64,000 bases of DNA from Paracoccaceae bacterium (GCA_024742455.1 JANSYL010000002.1:248001-312000), one strand, 5' to 3'. Shown: positions 31,347 to 40,717, counted from the first letter of the stretch. Notes: generated by a model not told the origin, from the letters alone. A program made the numbers and translations.

Positions 31347-32146
31347 TAAGGCGCCCCCATCTCGCGCAGCATCCCCTCGATCCGGGGGATGTCCTCGGGG
31401 TTGTTCAGCTCCCAGAACTTGCGCCCGCGTGCCTCGACCTCGACGCAGGCGATCCGGTGCCCGGCTTCCAGAAACCGCAGCTGCTCCAGCCCTTCCAGCG
31501 TCTCGAGCGGTCCGACCGCCCAATCGGGATAGGCATGCAGCGCCCAGGGCCGGTAGGCATAGACGCCTACATGGTGAAACACCGGCGTGTCTGCGTCGGG
31601 CGCATAGGTCTTTTCCGTGAAAGGAATGACCTCCTTGGAGAAATAGAGCCCCCGTCGCGCGCTATCGACCACGACGGTCGTGCCGCCCACACGGCCTTCG
31701 GCGCGGTCGGCCTTGAACGCGGCCAGCGCCTCACCGTCGCAGCGCAGGATCGGGGTGGCGACGGCGGCCTGCGTATCGGCGCGCAACCCGTCGACCAGGG
31801 CTTCGAGAAACCAGGGCGGGGTCAGCGGCGCATCGCCCTGCAGGTTGACGATCATCTCGACCCCCTCGCCCAGCATCCCCAGCGCCTCGGCACAGCGTTC
31901 GGTGCCGTTGCGGCAGGCCTCGGACGTCATCAGCACCTCGGCCCCGAACCCGCGCGCCGCCTCGGCAATGCGGTCGTCATCGGTGGCGACATAGACCGCG
32001 TCGAAGGCATTGACGCCCTCTGCCGCGCGCCAGCTGCGTTCGATCAGGCTCTGGCTGACACCGGTGGCCCCGGTCAGCATGGCCAACGGCTTGCCCAGAA
32101 ACCTTTGCGAGGCATAGCGCGCGGGGATGACGCAGATCACGCTCAT
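31346..32146 (-). CDS. kdsB: 3-deoxy-manno-octulosonate cytidylyltransferase
   Basis: A 266-residue enzyme starting at the ATG at 32146, in an ATGA overlap with cysQ. The CTP loop is VIPARYASQRFLGKPLA, followed by VYVATDDDRIAEAA, IVNLQGDAPLTPP and the substrate motif HHVGVYAYRPWAL. It activates Kdo as CMP-Kdo. Kdo is used in lipid A inner core synthesis and as the linker of group-2-type capsules exported by KpsMT transporters. Within a glycosyltransferase/sulfotransferase operon and beside a KpsM-like gene, this copy may be dedicated to capsule synthesis (KpsU-like). The insert LTPPWFLEALV differs from the more usual EPxx, which also suggests a divergent copy. Confidence 0.9.
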   Translation of the reverse strand: MSVICVIPARYASQRFLGKPLAMLTGATGVSQSLIERSWRAAEGVNAFDAVYVATDDDRIAEAARGFGAEVLMTSEACRNGTERCAEALGMLGEGVEMIVNLQGDAPLTPPWFLEALVDGLRADTQAAVATPILRCDGEALAAFKADRAEGRVGGTTVVVDSARRGLYFSKEVIPFTEKTYAPDADTPVFHHVGVYAYRPWALHAYPDWAVGPLETLEGLEQLRFLEAGHRIACVEVEARGRKFWELNNPEDIPRIEGMLREMGAP

Positions 32147-32940
32147 GCGGGTTTCAGCTCCACCCCGGGGGCATGGGCGATGAAGAACCCGTTGCCGAAT
32201 CCGGGTTTGCCGTAATCGAACGGCGCGTGATCCTCGAACCGGACCATTTGTCCCCCGGCCCCCCGCAACACCGCGTCCCCGGCGGCGGTGTCCCATTCCA
32301 TCGTGCGGCCGAGGCGCGGGTAAAGATCGGCCTCCCCCGTCGCGACAAGGCAGAGCTTGAGGGACGATCCGGCGCTTTTCAGATCGGCGACCTGGTATTT
32401 CGCGATATAGGCATCGGTCGCGGCATCGCGATGGGATTTCGACGCCACGACGTAAAGCGCGGAATTGTCCGGGCGGCGTACATGGATCGGACGCATGGCG
32501 CCCGGCGCGCCCCGGGTGAACGGCCCGTCTTCCTCGACGCTTCTGCCGTCGGCATCGGTATAGAACAGCCGGTCCTTGGCGGGTGCATAAACCACCCCCC
32601 GCGTGGGCACGCCATGTTCGACCAGCGCGATATTCACCGTGAAATCGCCGCGCCGCTGCACGAATTCCTTGGTCCCGTCCAGGGGATCGACGATCAGGAA
32701 CACATCGGCGCTCTGCGCGTGCGAGGCCGCCTGTTCCTCGGTCACCAGCGTGATCTCAGGAAAGGCCGCGCGCAGCCGTGCCGAGATCAGCGCATCCGCC
32801 GCCTCGTCGGCTTCGGTCACGGGGCTGTCGTCGGATTTCGCGCGCACCTCGAAATCGTCGGAGCGATAGACCGCGAGGATCGCCGCGCCCGCCTCCAGCG
32901 CGGCATCGCGCATCACGGCCATCAAATGGGCATAATCCAC
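32143..32940 (-). CDS. cysQ: 3'(2'),5'-bisphosphate nucleotidase
   Basis: A 265-residue inositol-monophosphatase-fold enzyme. The preferred start is the GTG at 32940, preceded by GAGGGG with 7-base spacing; an ATG at 32970 would add ten residues but lacks such a site. Metal-binding motifs are DDSPVTEADEAAD, IVDPLDGTKEF and the C-terminal EWDTAAGDAVLR. CysQ hydrolyses 3'-phosphoadenosine 5'-phosphate (PAP), the inhibitory product of PAPS-dependent sulfation and sulfate reduction. As first gene of a chain ending in a sulfotransferase gene, it probably removes PAP produced during glycan sulfation. It overlaps kdsB by 4 bp. Confidence 0.92.
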   Translation of the reverse strand: MDYAHLMAVMRDAALEAGAAILAVYRSDDFEVRAKSDDSPVTEADEAADALISARLRAAFPEITLVTEEQAASHAQSADVFLIVDPLDGTKEFVQRRGDFTVNIALVEHGVPTRGVVYAPAKDRLFYTDADGRSVEEDGPFTRGAPGAMRPIHVRRPDNSALYVVASKSHRDAATDAYIAKYQVADLKSAGSSLKLCLVATGEADLYPRLGRTMEWDTAAGDAVLRGAGGQMVRFEDHAPFDYGKPGFGNGFFIAHAPGVELKPA

Positions 32941-33082
32941 GGCTAACCCCCTCGCTAATTGAAAATTCATGCTGCTGCGGTTACCGTTCGCACGCCGGGG
33001 GGGCAAGTCACCCGACCAAAGATCGGGACCCATTGCGGCGGGCAGACCCGGCCCCGGTGGCGGGAAGACGAACAGGCAGACC

Positions 33083-33166
33083 ATGTTCCAGGCAGCAAAA
33101 CCCAAATCCACCTTCAGCCTGGCCCTGAACACGATCGAGGTCACGTAGCACGCCACCGCCCGCAAG
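33083..33166 (+). pseudogene. severed N-terminal leader of the ABC-2 permease gene (in-frame TAG)
   Basis: An ATG at 33083 opens MFQAAKPKSTFSLALNTIEV, a leader typical of KpsM-like permeases, in the same frame as the permease coding sequence that follows. Codon 22 (33146-33148) is TAG; the frame then continues as HATARK directly into the downstream coding sequence. From memory of relatives, an aromatic residue before HATVR is expected here, so TAC or TAT to TAG by one base change would explain it. This may be a real nonsense mutation, a sequencing error, or a gene restarting at the GTG at 33167. Confidence 0.65.
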
Positions 33167-33904
33167 GTGCGTGAAAAACACGGCAACGCGGTGCTTTCGA
33201 TCCTGATCAGCCTTGTTCAGAGCGTGCTTTTCGTCGCCGCCTTCTACGGCATTTTCGCGATCATGGGCGTGCGCAGCGTGGGGATCAGGGGGGATTTCCT
33301 GCTTTATCTCATGACGGGCGTTTTTGCCTTCCTGACCCATATCCAGACCATCCGGCAGATCATGGGCACCGAAAGCTCGACCTCGGGCATGATGCAGCAC
33401 GCCCCGATGAACACGCTGATCAGCCTTTTGTCGGGCGCCTTCTCGATCCTTTACATCAAGCTGCTCAGCCTGTTCTTCATCCTGATGCTGCTGCACACCG
33501 TCTTCAACCCGATCTCGATCCATTACTGGCCCGGGGCGCTGGCGATGTTCTTTCTGGCTTGGGGCACGGGCTGCGTGCTGGGGCTGGTCTTCTATGCCGC
33601 AAAACCGTGGATCCCGGATCTCATCGGGATCATTTCGATGGTCTATATCCGGCTCAACATGATCGCCTCGGGCAAGATGTTCGTGGCCAATACCATGCCC
33701 ACCGCGATCCTCGAATGGTTCGACTGGAACCCGCTGTTCCACATCATCGATCAGGCGCGCGGCTTCGTCTTCGTGAACTACTTCCCGAATTATTCGAACT
33801 GGCAGTATCCGCTGTATTTCATGCTGACGCTTCTGGTGCTCGGCATGATGCTCGAGGCCTATACCCGCAAGCATGAATCGGCCAGCTGGTCGGCGAAACG
33901 CTAG
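33167..33904 (+). CDS. KpsM-like ABC-2 permease for polysaccharide export (5' end interrupted)
   Basis: A 245-residue membrane protein read from the GTG at 33167. It has about six hydrophobic segments (first VLSILISLVQSVLFVAAFYG, last near LYFMLTLLVLGMML) and the family strings MMQHAPMNTLISLLSGAF and FDWNPLFHIIDQARGF. These match ABC-2 permeases that export capsule or O-antigen chains. All membrane segments survive, but the first 28 residues of the normal protein are cut off by an in-frame TAG at 33146. No ATPase partner (KpsT/Wzt) is adjacent. It diverges from cysQ and the glycan chain; its stop shares CTAG with alkB. Function depends on restart or readthrough. Confidence 0.72.
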   Translation: MREKHGNAVLSILISLVQSVLFVAAFYGIFAIMGVRSVGIRGDFLLYLMTGVFAFLTHIQTIRQIMGTESSTSGMMQHAPMNTLISLLSGAFSILYIKLLSLFFILMLLHTVFNPISIHYWPGALAMFFLAWGTGCVLGLVFYAAKPWIPDLIGIISMVYIRLNMIASGKMFVANTMPTAILEWFDWNPLFHIIDQARGFVFVNYFPNYSNWQYPLYFMLTLLVLGMMLEAYTRKHESASWSAKR

Positions 33905-34503
33905 CGCGCCACCCGCAGCGTCAGGTTCAGCCGGCCCGGCTGGTCAAGCAGGGTCGAACTGCCCGGCTTGATCCGGTCGATGCCGTGATGGGCCAGCCGG
34001 GATGATCCCGACAGAACCGCCACATCCCCCGAACTCAGCCAGACCGACCGTGTCGGGTCCCGCCGGGCCGGGCCGCCGACGCGGAACAGGCCCGCATCCC
34101 CCAGCGAAATCGACACGACCGGATGATCGAGGCAGGCCTCGTCCCGGTCCTGGTGCAGGCCCATCCGGGCATCGGGGGCATAGAAATTGACGAGGCAGGT
34201 ATCGGGCGCAACCGGCGTTCCGGCCAAAGCGTGCCAGACCTGCAGAACGCAATCGGGGATCGGCGGCCAGTCCATCCCTGCGGGATGGCGCGGCTGATAC
34301 CGGTACCCGTTGCGATCCGACACCCAGCCGACGGCCCCCGCCGATGTCATGCGGACCGACATCTGCTGCCCGCGCGGCGTGACCGGATGAAACAGCCGCG
34401 CGACCCGCACGATCTCGCGCGTGGCGGCCACGACCGCGGCCTGCGCCTCGGGCGACAGGAACGCGGGCCAGATCGCAACTCCGTTCAGGTTCATCCGGTC
34501 CAT
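33901..34503 (-). CDS. alkB: alkylated DNA repair dioxygenase AlkB
   Basis: A 200-residue Fe(II)/2-oxoglutarate dioxygenase that reverses 1-methyladenine and 3-methylcytosine damage by oxidative demethylation. The iron ligands are in LHQDRDE (HxD, about 135-141) and the distal His in SRLAHHGIDRI; the 2-oxoglutarate-binding Arg residues are in the C-terminal RLNLTLRVAR. The nucleotide-recognition text NFYAPDARMG is typical. Length fits E. coli AlkB (216). Two starts are possible, ATG at 34503 or 34494; neither has a clear ribosome site. No ada gene lies nearby. Confidence 0.9.
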   Translation of the reverse strand: MDRMNLNGVAIWPAFLSPEAQAAVVAATREIVRVARLFHPVTPRGQQMSVRMTSAGAVGWVSDRNGYRYQPRHPAGMDWPPIPDCVLQVWHALAGTPVAPDTCLVNFYAPDARMGLHQDRDEACLDHPVVSISLGDAGLFRVGGPARRDPTRSVWLSSGDVAVLSGSSRLAHHGIDRIKPGSSTLLDQPGRLNLTLRVAR

Positions 34504-34537
34504 GCCGGTTTCTGCGAATTTTGGCGGGCGGGCGCAA

Positions 34538-34566
34538 CTTGCAGGGCCCAGACCCGCTCCTTATAT
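34538..34566 (+). promoter_or_regulatory. sigma-32-type heat-shock promoter for dnaK
   Basis: CTTG at 34538-34541, an 18-base spacer, and CTTATAT at 34560-34566. This matches the alphaproteobacterial RpoH consensus CTTG-N17/18-CYTATNT as I recall it. The predicted transcription start is near 34573, giving a leader of about 100 bases before the dnaK ATG at 34676. It overlaps the 5' side of the divergent alkB gene. Confidence 0.6.
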
Positions 34567-34578
34567 ACCGGTCAACCC

Positions 34579-34604
34579 GGCCGGGCGTGTTCTCCCGGCC
34601 TTTT
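34579..34604 (+). terminator. hairpin plus T-run in the dnaK leader
   Basis: GGCCGGG at 34579-34585 pairs perfectly with CCCGGCC at 34594-34600 across an 8-base loop and is followed by TTTT. It has the form of a short intrinsic terminator but stands between the putative RpoH promoter and dnaK, near the very 5' end of the mRNA. It may be a 5' stabilising hairpin, an attenuator, or a barrier to upstream readthrough. Confidence 0.45.
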
Positions 34605-34675
34605 GATTAGGGCGGAGGCAGGGGCTGCAACAGGCCTGTTTTCCGCCGTTCGCTTGAAGAAAGGGACCGACCGAC

Positions 34676-36586
<1,911 letters not shown>

Positions 36587-36601
36587 CACCGGCTGCAGGA
36601 C

Positions 36602-36639
36602 GCAAATGCCGGTCCGATGACACGCGGGCCGGCATTTGC
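36602..36639 (+). terminator. dnaK-dnaJ intergenic stem-loop
   Basis: GCAAATGCCGG at 36602-36612 pairs with CCGGCATTTGC at 36629-36639, an 11-bp perfect stem with a 16-base loop. No T-run follows, so it is more likely a partial terminator or an mRNA-processing/stability element that lowers dnaJ relative to dnaK than a full terminator. Confidence 0.55.
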
Positions 36640-36662
36640 ATTCCCCGAAAGGCGATTTGGCG

Positions 36663-37826
36663 ATGGCAAAGCGCGACTATTATCAGGTTCTGGGCCTGTC
36701 CAAGGGCGCCTCGGCCGAGGAAATAAAAAAGGCCTACCGCGCCAAGGCCAAGGAACTGCACCCCGACCGCAATTCCGACAACCCGGATGCCGAGGCCCAG
36801 TTCAAGGAAGTGAACGAGGCCTATGACGTCCTGAAGGATGCCGACAAGAAAGCCGCCTATGACCGGTTCGGCCACGCGGCCTTTGATGGCGGCATGTCCG
36901 GCGGCGCCCGCGCAGGCGGGTTCGGCGGCGCGCCCGGCCAGGGCGATTTCGCCAGCGCCTTCTCGGATGTCTTCGAAGACCTGTTCGGCGATTTCATGGG
37001 CGGCCCCCGGGGCGGCGGCGGCGCACGGTCGCGCGCCTCGCGTGGCTCGGACCTGCGCTACAATCTCAGGATCAGCCTGGAGGATGCCTTCCGGGGCATG
37101 ACCAAGCAGATCAACGTGCCCACCTCGGTGGCGTGCGGGTCGTGCAACGGCACCGGATCCGAAGGCGGCGCCGAACCGGCCACCTGCCCGACCTGTTCGG
37201 GCATGGGCAAGGTGCGCGCCCAACAGGGGTTCTTCACCGTCGAACGCACCTGCCCGACCTGTTCGGGCATGGGTCAGATCGTCAAGACTCCCTGCGGCAC
37301 TTGCGGCGGGGCCGGACGCACCCGGAAAGACCGCGCGCTCAGCGTCAATGTCCCCCCCGGTGTCGAAACCGGCACCCGCATCCGTCTGTCGGGTGAGGGC
37401 GAGGCCGGATTGCGTGGCGGGCCGCCGGGCGATCTCTACATCTTCATCGAAGTGGCCGATCACAGCCTGTTCCAGCGCGATGGCGATGACCTGTTCTGCC
37501 GCGTGCCGGTGTCGATGGTCACGGCCGCGCTGGGCGGCGAGATCGAGGTGCCCACAATCGACGGCGGCCGGTCGCGCGTGAAGGTGCCCGAAGGATCGCA
37601 ATCGGGCCGCCAGATGCGTCTGAAATCCAAGGGCATGCCCGCCCTGCGCGGCCCCGGCGTCGGCGACATGTATATCGAGCTCCAGGTCGAAACCCCGGTG
37701 AAACTGACCGCCGAGCAGAAACGCATCCTGCGCGAGTTCGAAGAGTCCTGCGCCAAATCGAACAACCCCCATGCGTCCGGGTTCTTCGACAAGGTCAAAA
37801 GCTTCTGGGACGATATCGCGAAGTGA
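36663..37826 (+). CDS. dnaJ: co-chaperone DnaJ (Hsp40)
   Basis: A 387-residue type A Hsp40 starting at the ATG at 36663. The J-domain opens [19 protein letters not shown] with the HPD tripeptide in [13 protein letters not shown] Gly/Phe-rich linker (about 75-125) follows, then four zinc-finger repeats [33 protein letters not shown]-terminal beta domains bind unfolded clients. It stimulates DnaK's ATPase and delivers substrates. The second and third zinc repeats are identical over 27 bases at DNA level (37181-37207 and 37247-37273). It converges on ccdB with 3 bp between them. Confidence 0.97.
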   Translation: MAKRDYYQVLGLSKGASAEEIKKAYRAKAKELHPDRNSDNPDAEAQFKEVNEAYDVLKDADKKAAYDRFGHAAFDGGMSGGARAGGFGGAPGQGDFASAFSDVFEDLFGDFMGGPRGGGGARSRASRGSDLRYNLRISLEDAFRGMTKQINVPTSVACGSCNGTGSEGGAEPATCPTCSGMGKVRAQQGFFTVERTCPTCSGMGQIVKTPCGTCGGAGRTRKDRALSVNVPPGVETGTRIRLSGEGEAGLRGGPPGDLYIFIEVADHSLFQRDGDDLFCRVPVSMVTAALGGEIEVPTIDGGRSRVKVPEGSQSGRQMRLKSKGMPALRGPGVGDMYIELQVETPVKLTAEQKRILREFEESCAKSNNPHASGFFDKVKSFWDDIAK

Positions 37827-37829
37827 CCG

Positions 37830-38120
37830 TCAGACGCCGGTGAAGATCAGGTCGATCGCGCGGCGAACGGTATAGTCGTGTGCTTTGAGGTTCGTGATCG
37901 GACGACCGAGCAACCGCGCCGGGATCGCCGTCATCTCCGTCACCAGCAGCGTTAGCTCCTGGCCATCCGCGAACAGAACCGGCTCCAACGTCGGAAGCTG
38001 TGTCGCTGCCCGGGGCTTGTCTACAAGCGGAGCGACGACGCGCGTGCCGACATCGACCAGATCGCTTTGCAGGTCCAGGACCAACTGTCCGCCGGCCAAT
38101 TGGTAGACGTCATACTGCAA
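37830..38120 (-). CDS. ccdB: CcdB-family toxin
   Basis: A 96-residue gyrase-poison-type toxin: MQYDVYQLAG, then VLDLQSDLVDVGTRVVAPLV, LTLLVTEMTAIPARLLG and C-terminal RRAIDLIFTGV, all matching CcdB. E. coli CcdB (101 residues) traps DNA gyrase. The only usable start is a TTG at 38120: the in-frame codon two positions upstream is the ccdA stop TAG, and the nearby ATG at 38113 is in another frame. The toxin thus starts 3 bp after and in frame with its antitoxin, suggesting translational coupling at low efficiency. It is a chromosomal copy between dnaJ and maeB. Confidence 0.9.
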   Translation of the reverse strand: MQYDVYQLAGGQLVLDLQSDLVDVGTRVVAPLVDKPRAATQLPTLEPVLFADGQELTLLVTEMTAIPARLLGRPITNLKAHDYTVRRAIDLIFTGV

Positions 38121-38123
38121 AGA

Positions 38124-38339
38124 CTAAATCTTCCAGGCGCGATACGGGGCAAGAACCGTGTCTTCAGTCTCATAGAGTTGCCGCCTCTCCGCCAACGCAT
38201 CGGCATTCTCTTTCACCCACGCCTCTTGCCGCGCCTTGCGCAAAGCATCCTCGGCAATCGCCGAAACATTCAGCCCCATCTCACGCACCGCCGCCAACAA
38301 CTCCGCATCGACCGAGATATTCGTCCGCTGTTTGCCCAT
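38124..38339 (-). CDS. ccdA: CcdA-family antitoxin
   Basis: A 71-residue antitoxin. The N-terminal ribbon-helix-helix (GKQRTNISVDAELLAAVREM) binds the operator; the C-terminal half (QEAWVKENADALAERRQLYE ... VLAPYRAWKI) is the flexible toxin-binding tail. Length matches CcdA (72). AAAGGGTGTGAC precedes the ATG at 38339. It lies upstream of ccdB in the standard order and, by family behaviour, represses the operon with CcdB. The pair is noticeably less GC-rich than the chaperone genes beside it, consistent with acquisition by transfer. Confidence 0.9.
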   Translation of the reverse strand: MGKQRTNISVDAELLAAVREMGLNVSAIAEDALRKARQEAWVKENADALAERRQLYETEDTVLAPYRAWKI

Positions 38340-38362
38340 GTCACACCCTTTCGTGTGCTTGA

Positions 38363-38391
38363 TTCATACACACATTTTCCGTGCAGGCCAA
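38363..38391 (-). promoter_or_regulatory. promoter of the ccdAB operon
   Basis: On the minus strand TTGGCC (38391-38386), a 17-base spacer and TATGAA (38368-38363) form a reasonable sigma-70 promoter. The start of transcription would be about 17 bases before the ccdA ATG. The surrounding DNA is rich in GTGTG/CACAC pairs that could form part of the CcdA operator. Confidence 0.45.
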
Positions 38392-38412
38392 ATCGGCTTG
38401 CGCGGTCGCGTA

Positions 38413-38445
38413 TGCACGGGGTGTGCACGGCTTGTGTACGCGGTG
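38413..38445. repeat. three tandem 11-bp repeats upstream of ccdA
   Basis: TGCACGGGGTG, TGCACGGCTTG and TGTACGCGGTG follow each other without gaps at exact 11-base steps, about one helical turn each. They lie 20-60 bp upstream of the predicted ccdAB -35 element and just beyond the maeB stop codon. Phased repeats beside a ribbon-helix-helix regulator suggest an operator, but no binding site for this CcdA is known. Confidence 0.5.
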
Positions 38446-38452
38446 TGACCGG

Positions 38453-40717
38453 TCAGTTCCGCCCGATCTCGCAGGCCGCCATCACCGCCATGTTCAGGAT
38501 ATCGCTGGCCGTCGACACGGTCGAACAGACCTGGATCGGCCGGTCCAGGCCCGTCAGGATCGGCCCGATCACCGTCGCGCCCGCCATCTCCTGCATAAGC
38601 TTGACCGAGATCGACGCCGAATGCCGCGCCGGCACCACGAGCACATTCGCAGGCCCTGACAGGCGGCTGAATTCATACTGCGCCAGCACATCCGGGTTCA
38701 GCGCGACATCAACAGCCATCTCGCCATCATATTCGAAATCAACGCCTTTTTCGTCCAGCACATGGGGCGCACGGTGCATTTTCTCGGCGCGTTCCGACAC
38801 AGGGTAGCCATAGGTCGAGAAACTGACGAAGGCGACACGCGGCTCCAGCCCGAGGTCGCGCGCCACCTGCGCGCCGCGTTCTGCGATCAGCGCCAGATCC
38901 TCGGTTTCGGGCCATTCATGGACCAGCGTGTCCCCGATCAAGACGATCCGGCCCTTGTGAACCAGCGCCGTGATCCCCACCGCGCCGTGTTCCGCCTTCG
39001 CGTCGAAGACTTTTCCAATCAGGTCAAGCACATGCGCCGATTTCCGCGTCGCCCCCGTCACCAGCGCATCCCCATGCCCATGCGCCAGCATCAGTGCCGA
39101 AAACACGTGCCGGTCGCGGGCCGCAAGCCGGTGAATATCGGTCCGGTCATGCCCCGCGCGCTGCAGGCGGCGATAGAGAAATTCCTTGTAGCCTTCCAGA
39201 TGCGGGGTGTTCGCGGCGTTCACCACCTCGAGCTCCGCCACCGCGTCGGCCAGCCCCGCCGCCGCAAGCTTGTCGCGAACATCACCCTCGCGCCCGACGA
39301 CCAGGGCGCGGCCCAACCCGTTCCGCTGATACGCCACCGCCGCGCGCAACACGCGCACGTCATCCCCCTCAGCGAAAATCATCCGCGCCTGCGCATTCCG
39401 CGCCCGCGCATAAATGCCCTGCAGGATGGAACTTGTCGGGTCCATCCTGGCCCGCAGCCTGTCGGCATAGCCATCCAGATCGATGATCGGGCGCCGCGCG
39501 ACACCGGTATCCATCCCGGCCCGCGCAACAGCGGGCGGCACGGTATAGATCAGGCGCGGGTCAAAGGGTGTGGGGATGATGTAGTCGCGCCCGAAGCTCA
39601 GCTTCCGCCCGTAGGCCATCGCCACTTCGTCCGGCACATCCTCGCGCGCCAGCGCGGCCAGCGCTTCGGCACAGGCGATCTTCATCTCGTCATTGATCGC
39701 ACGGGCATGGATATCCAGCGCCCCGCGAAAGAGATAGGGAAAGCCCAGGACGTTATTGACCTGGTTGGGGTAATCCGACCGTCCCGTCGCCACGATCGCA
39801 TCGGCGCGCACGGCCTGCGCCTCTTCGGGCGTGATCTCGGGATCGGGGTTGGCCATTGCGAAGATCACCGGGTTGTCGGCCATCGACCGGACCATTTCGG
39901 CCGTCACCGCGCCCTTGACCGAAACGCCGAGGAACACGTCGGCCCCTTTCATCGCCTCCTCGAGGCTGCGTAGTTCGGTGGCGACGGCATGGGCAGATTT
40001 CCACTGGTTCATACCCTCGGTGCGACCCTGGTAGATCACCCCCTTGGTGTCGCAGACGATGCAGTTTTCGTGCCGCGCCCCCATCGTTTTCAGCAATTCG
40101 ATACAGGCGATCCCCGCCGCACCGGCGCCGTTCAGAACGATCCGGCAGTCCTCGATCTTCTTGCCCGACAGATGCAGCGCGTTGATCAGGCCCGCCGCGC
40201 AGATCACCGCCGTGCCGTGCTGGTCGTCATGGAACACGGGGATATCCATGACCTCCTTCAGGCGGCTTTCGATCATGAAACATTCGGGGGCCTTGATGTC
40301 TTCGAGGTTGATGCCCCCGAAGGTCGGCCCCATCAGCCGCACGGCGTTGACGAATTCGTCCACGTCCTCGGTATCCAGCTCGATATCGATGGAGTTCACG
40401 TCGGCGAAGCGTTTGAACAGAACCGCCTTGCCCTCCATCACGGGCTTTGACGCCAGCGCCCCCAGATTGCCCAGACCCAGAACCGCGGTCCCGTTCGATA
40501 TGACGGCGACTAGATTGCCCTTGGTCGTGTAGTCATAGGCCGTCTCGGGTGTCTCGGCGATCACCTCGCAGGGCACGGCGACGCCCGGGGAATAGGCAAG
40601 GCTCAGGTCGCGCTGCGTCGTCATCGCGGTTGAGGACACGATGTCGATCTTCCCCGGACGCGGTTCGAGGTGATAGGCCAGAGCCTCGTCGCGCGTGATG
40701 CGAGTCTTGTCGGTCAT
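38453..40717 (-). CDS. maeB: NADP-dependent malic enzyme with phosphotransacetylase-like domain
   Basis: A 754-residue two-domain protein starting at the ATG at 40717, preceded by GAGGACAG. The malic part (about 1-420) has SLAYSPGVAVPC, HDDQHGTAVICAAG and the nucleotide site IVLNGAGAAGIACIELL. The C-terminal part (about 430-754) is phosphate-acetyltransferase-like (RMIFAEGDDVRVLRAAVAY) and acts as an allosteric acetyl-CoA-sensing domain in this family. The enzyme decarboxylates malate to pyruvate with NADPH production, linking the TCA cycle to gluconeogenesis and biosynthesis. Length matches MaeB of E. coli (759). It diverges from mutS. Confidence 0.95.
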   Translation of the reverse strand: MTDKTRITRDEALAYHLEPRPGKIDIVSSTAMTTQRDLSLAYSPGVAVPCEVIAETPETAYDYTTKGNLVAVISNGTAVLGLGNLGALASKPVMEGKAVLFKRFADVNSIDIELDTEDVDEFVNAVRLMGPTFGGINLEDIKAPECFMIESRLKEVMDIPVFHDDQHGTAVICAAGLINALHLSGKKIEDCRIVLNGAGAAGIACIELLKTMGARHENCIVCDTKGVIYQGRTEGMNQWKSAHAVATELRSLEEAMKGADVFLGVSVKGAVTAEMVRSMADNPVIFAMANPDPEITPEEAQAVRADAIVATGRSDYPNQVNNVLGFPYLFRGALDIHARAINDEMKIACAEALAALAREDVPDEVAMAYGRKLSFGRDYIIPTPFDPRLIYTVPPAVARAGMDTGVARRPIIDLDGYADRLRARMDPTSSILQGIYARARNAQARMIFAEGDDVRVLRAAVAYQRNGLGRALVVGREGDVRDKLAAAGLADAVAELEVVNAANTPHLEGYKEFLYRRLQRAGHDRTDIHRLAARDRHVFSALMLAHGHGDALVTGATRKSAHVLDLIGKVFDAKAEHGAVGITALVHKGRIVLIGDTLVHEWPETEDLALIAERGAQVARDLGLEPRVAFVSFSTYGYPVSERAEKMHRAPHVLDEKGVDFEYDGEMAVDVALNPDVLAQYEFSRLSGPANVLVVPARHSASISVKLMQEMAGATVIGPILTGLDRPIQVCSTVSTASDILNMAVMAACEIGRN

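Noticed and set aside
38113-38120. ATG at 38113 as ccdB start
   Set aside because: It is out of frame with the CcdB reading frame; only the TTG at 38120 is usable.
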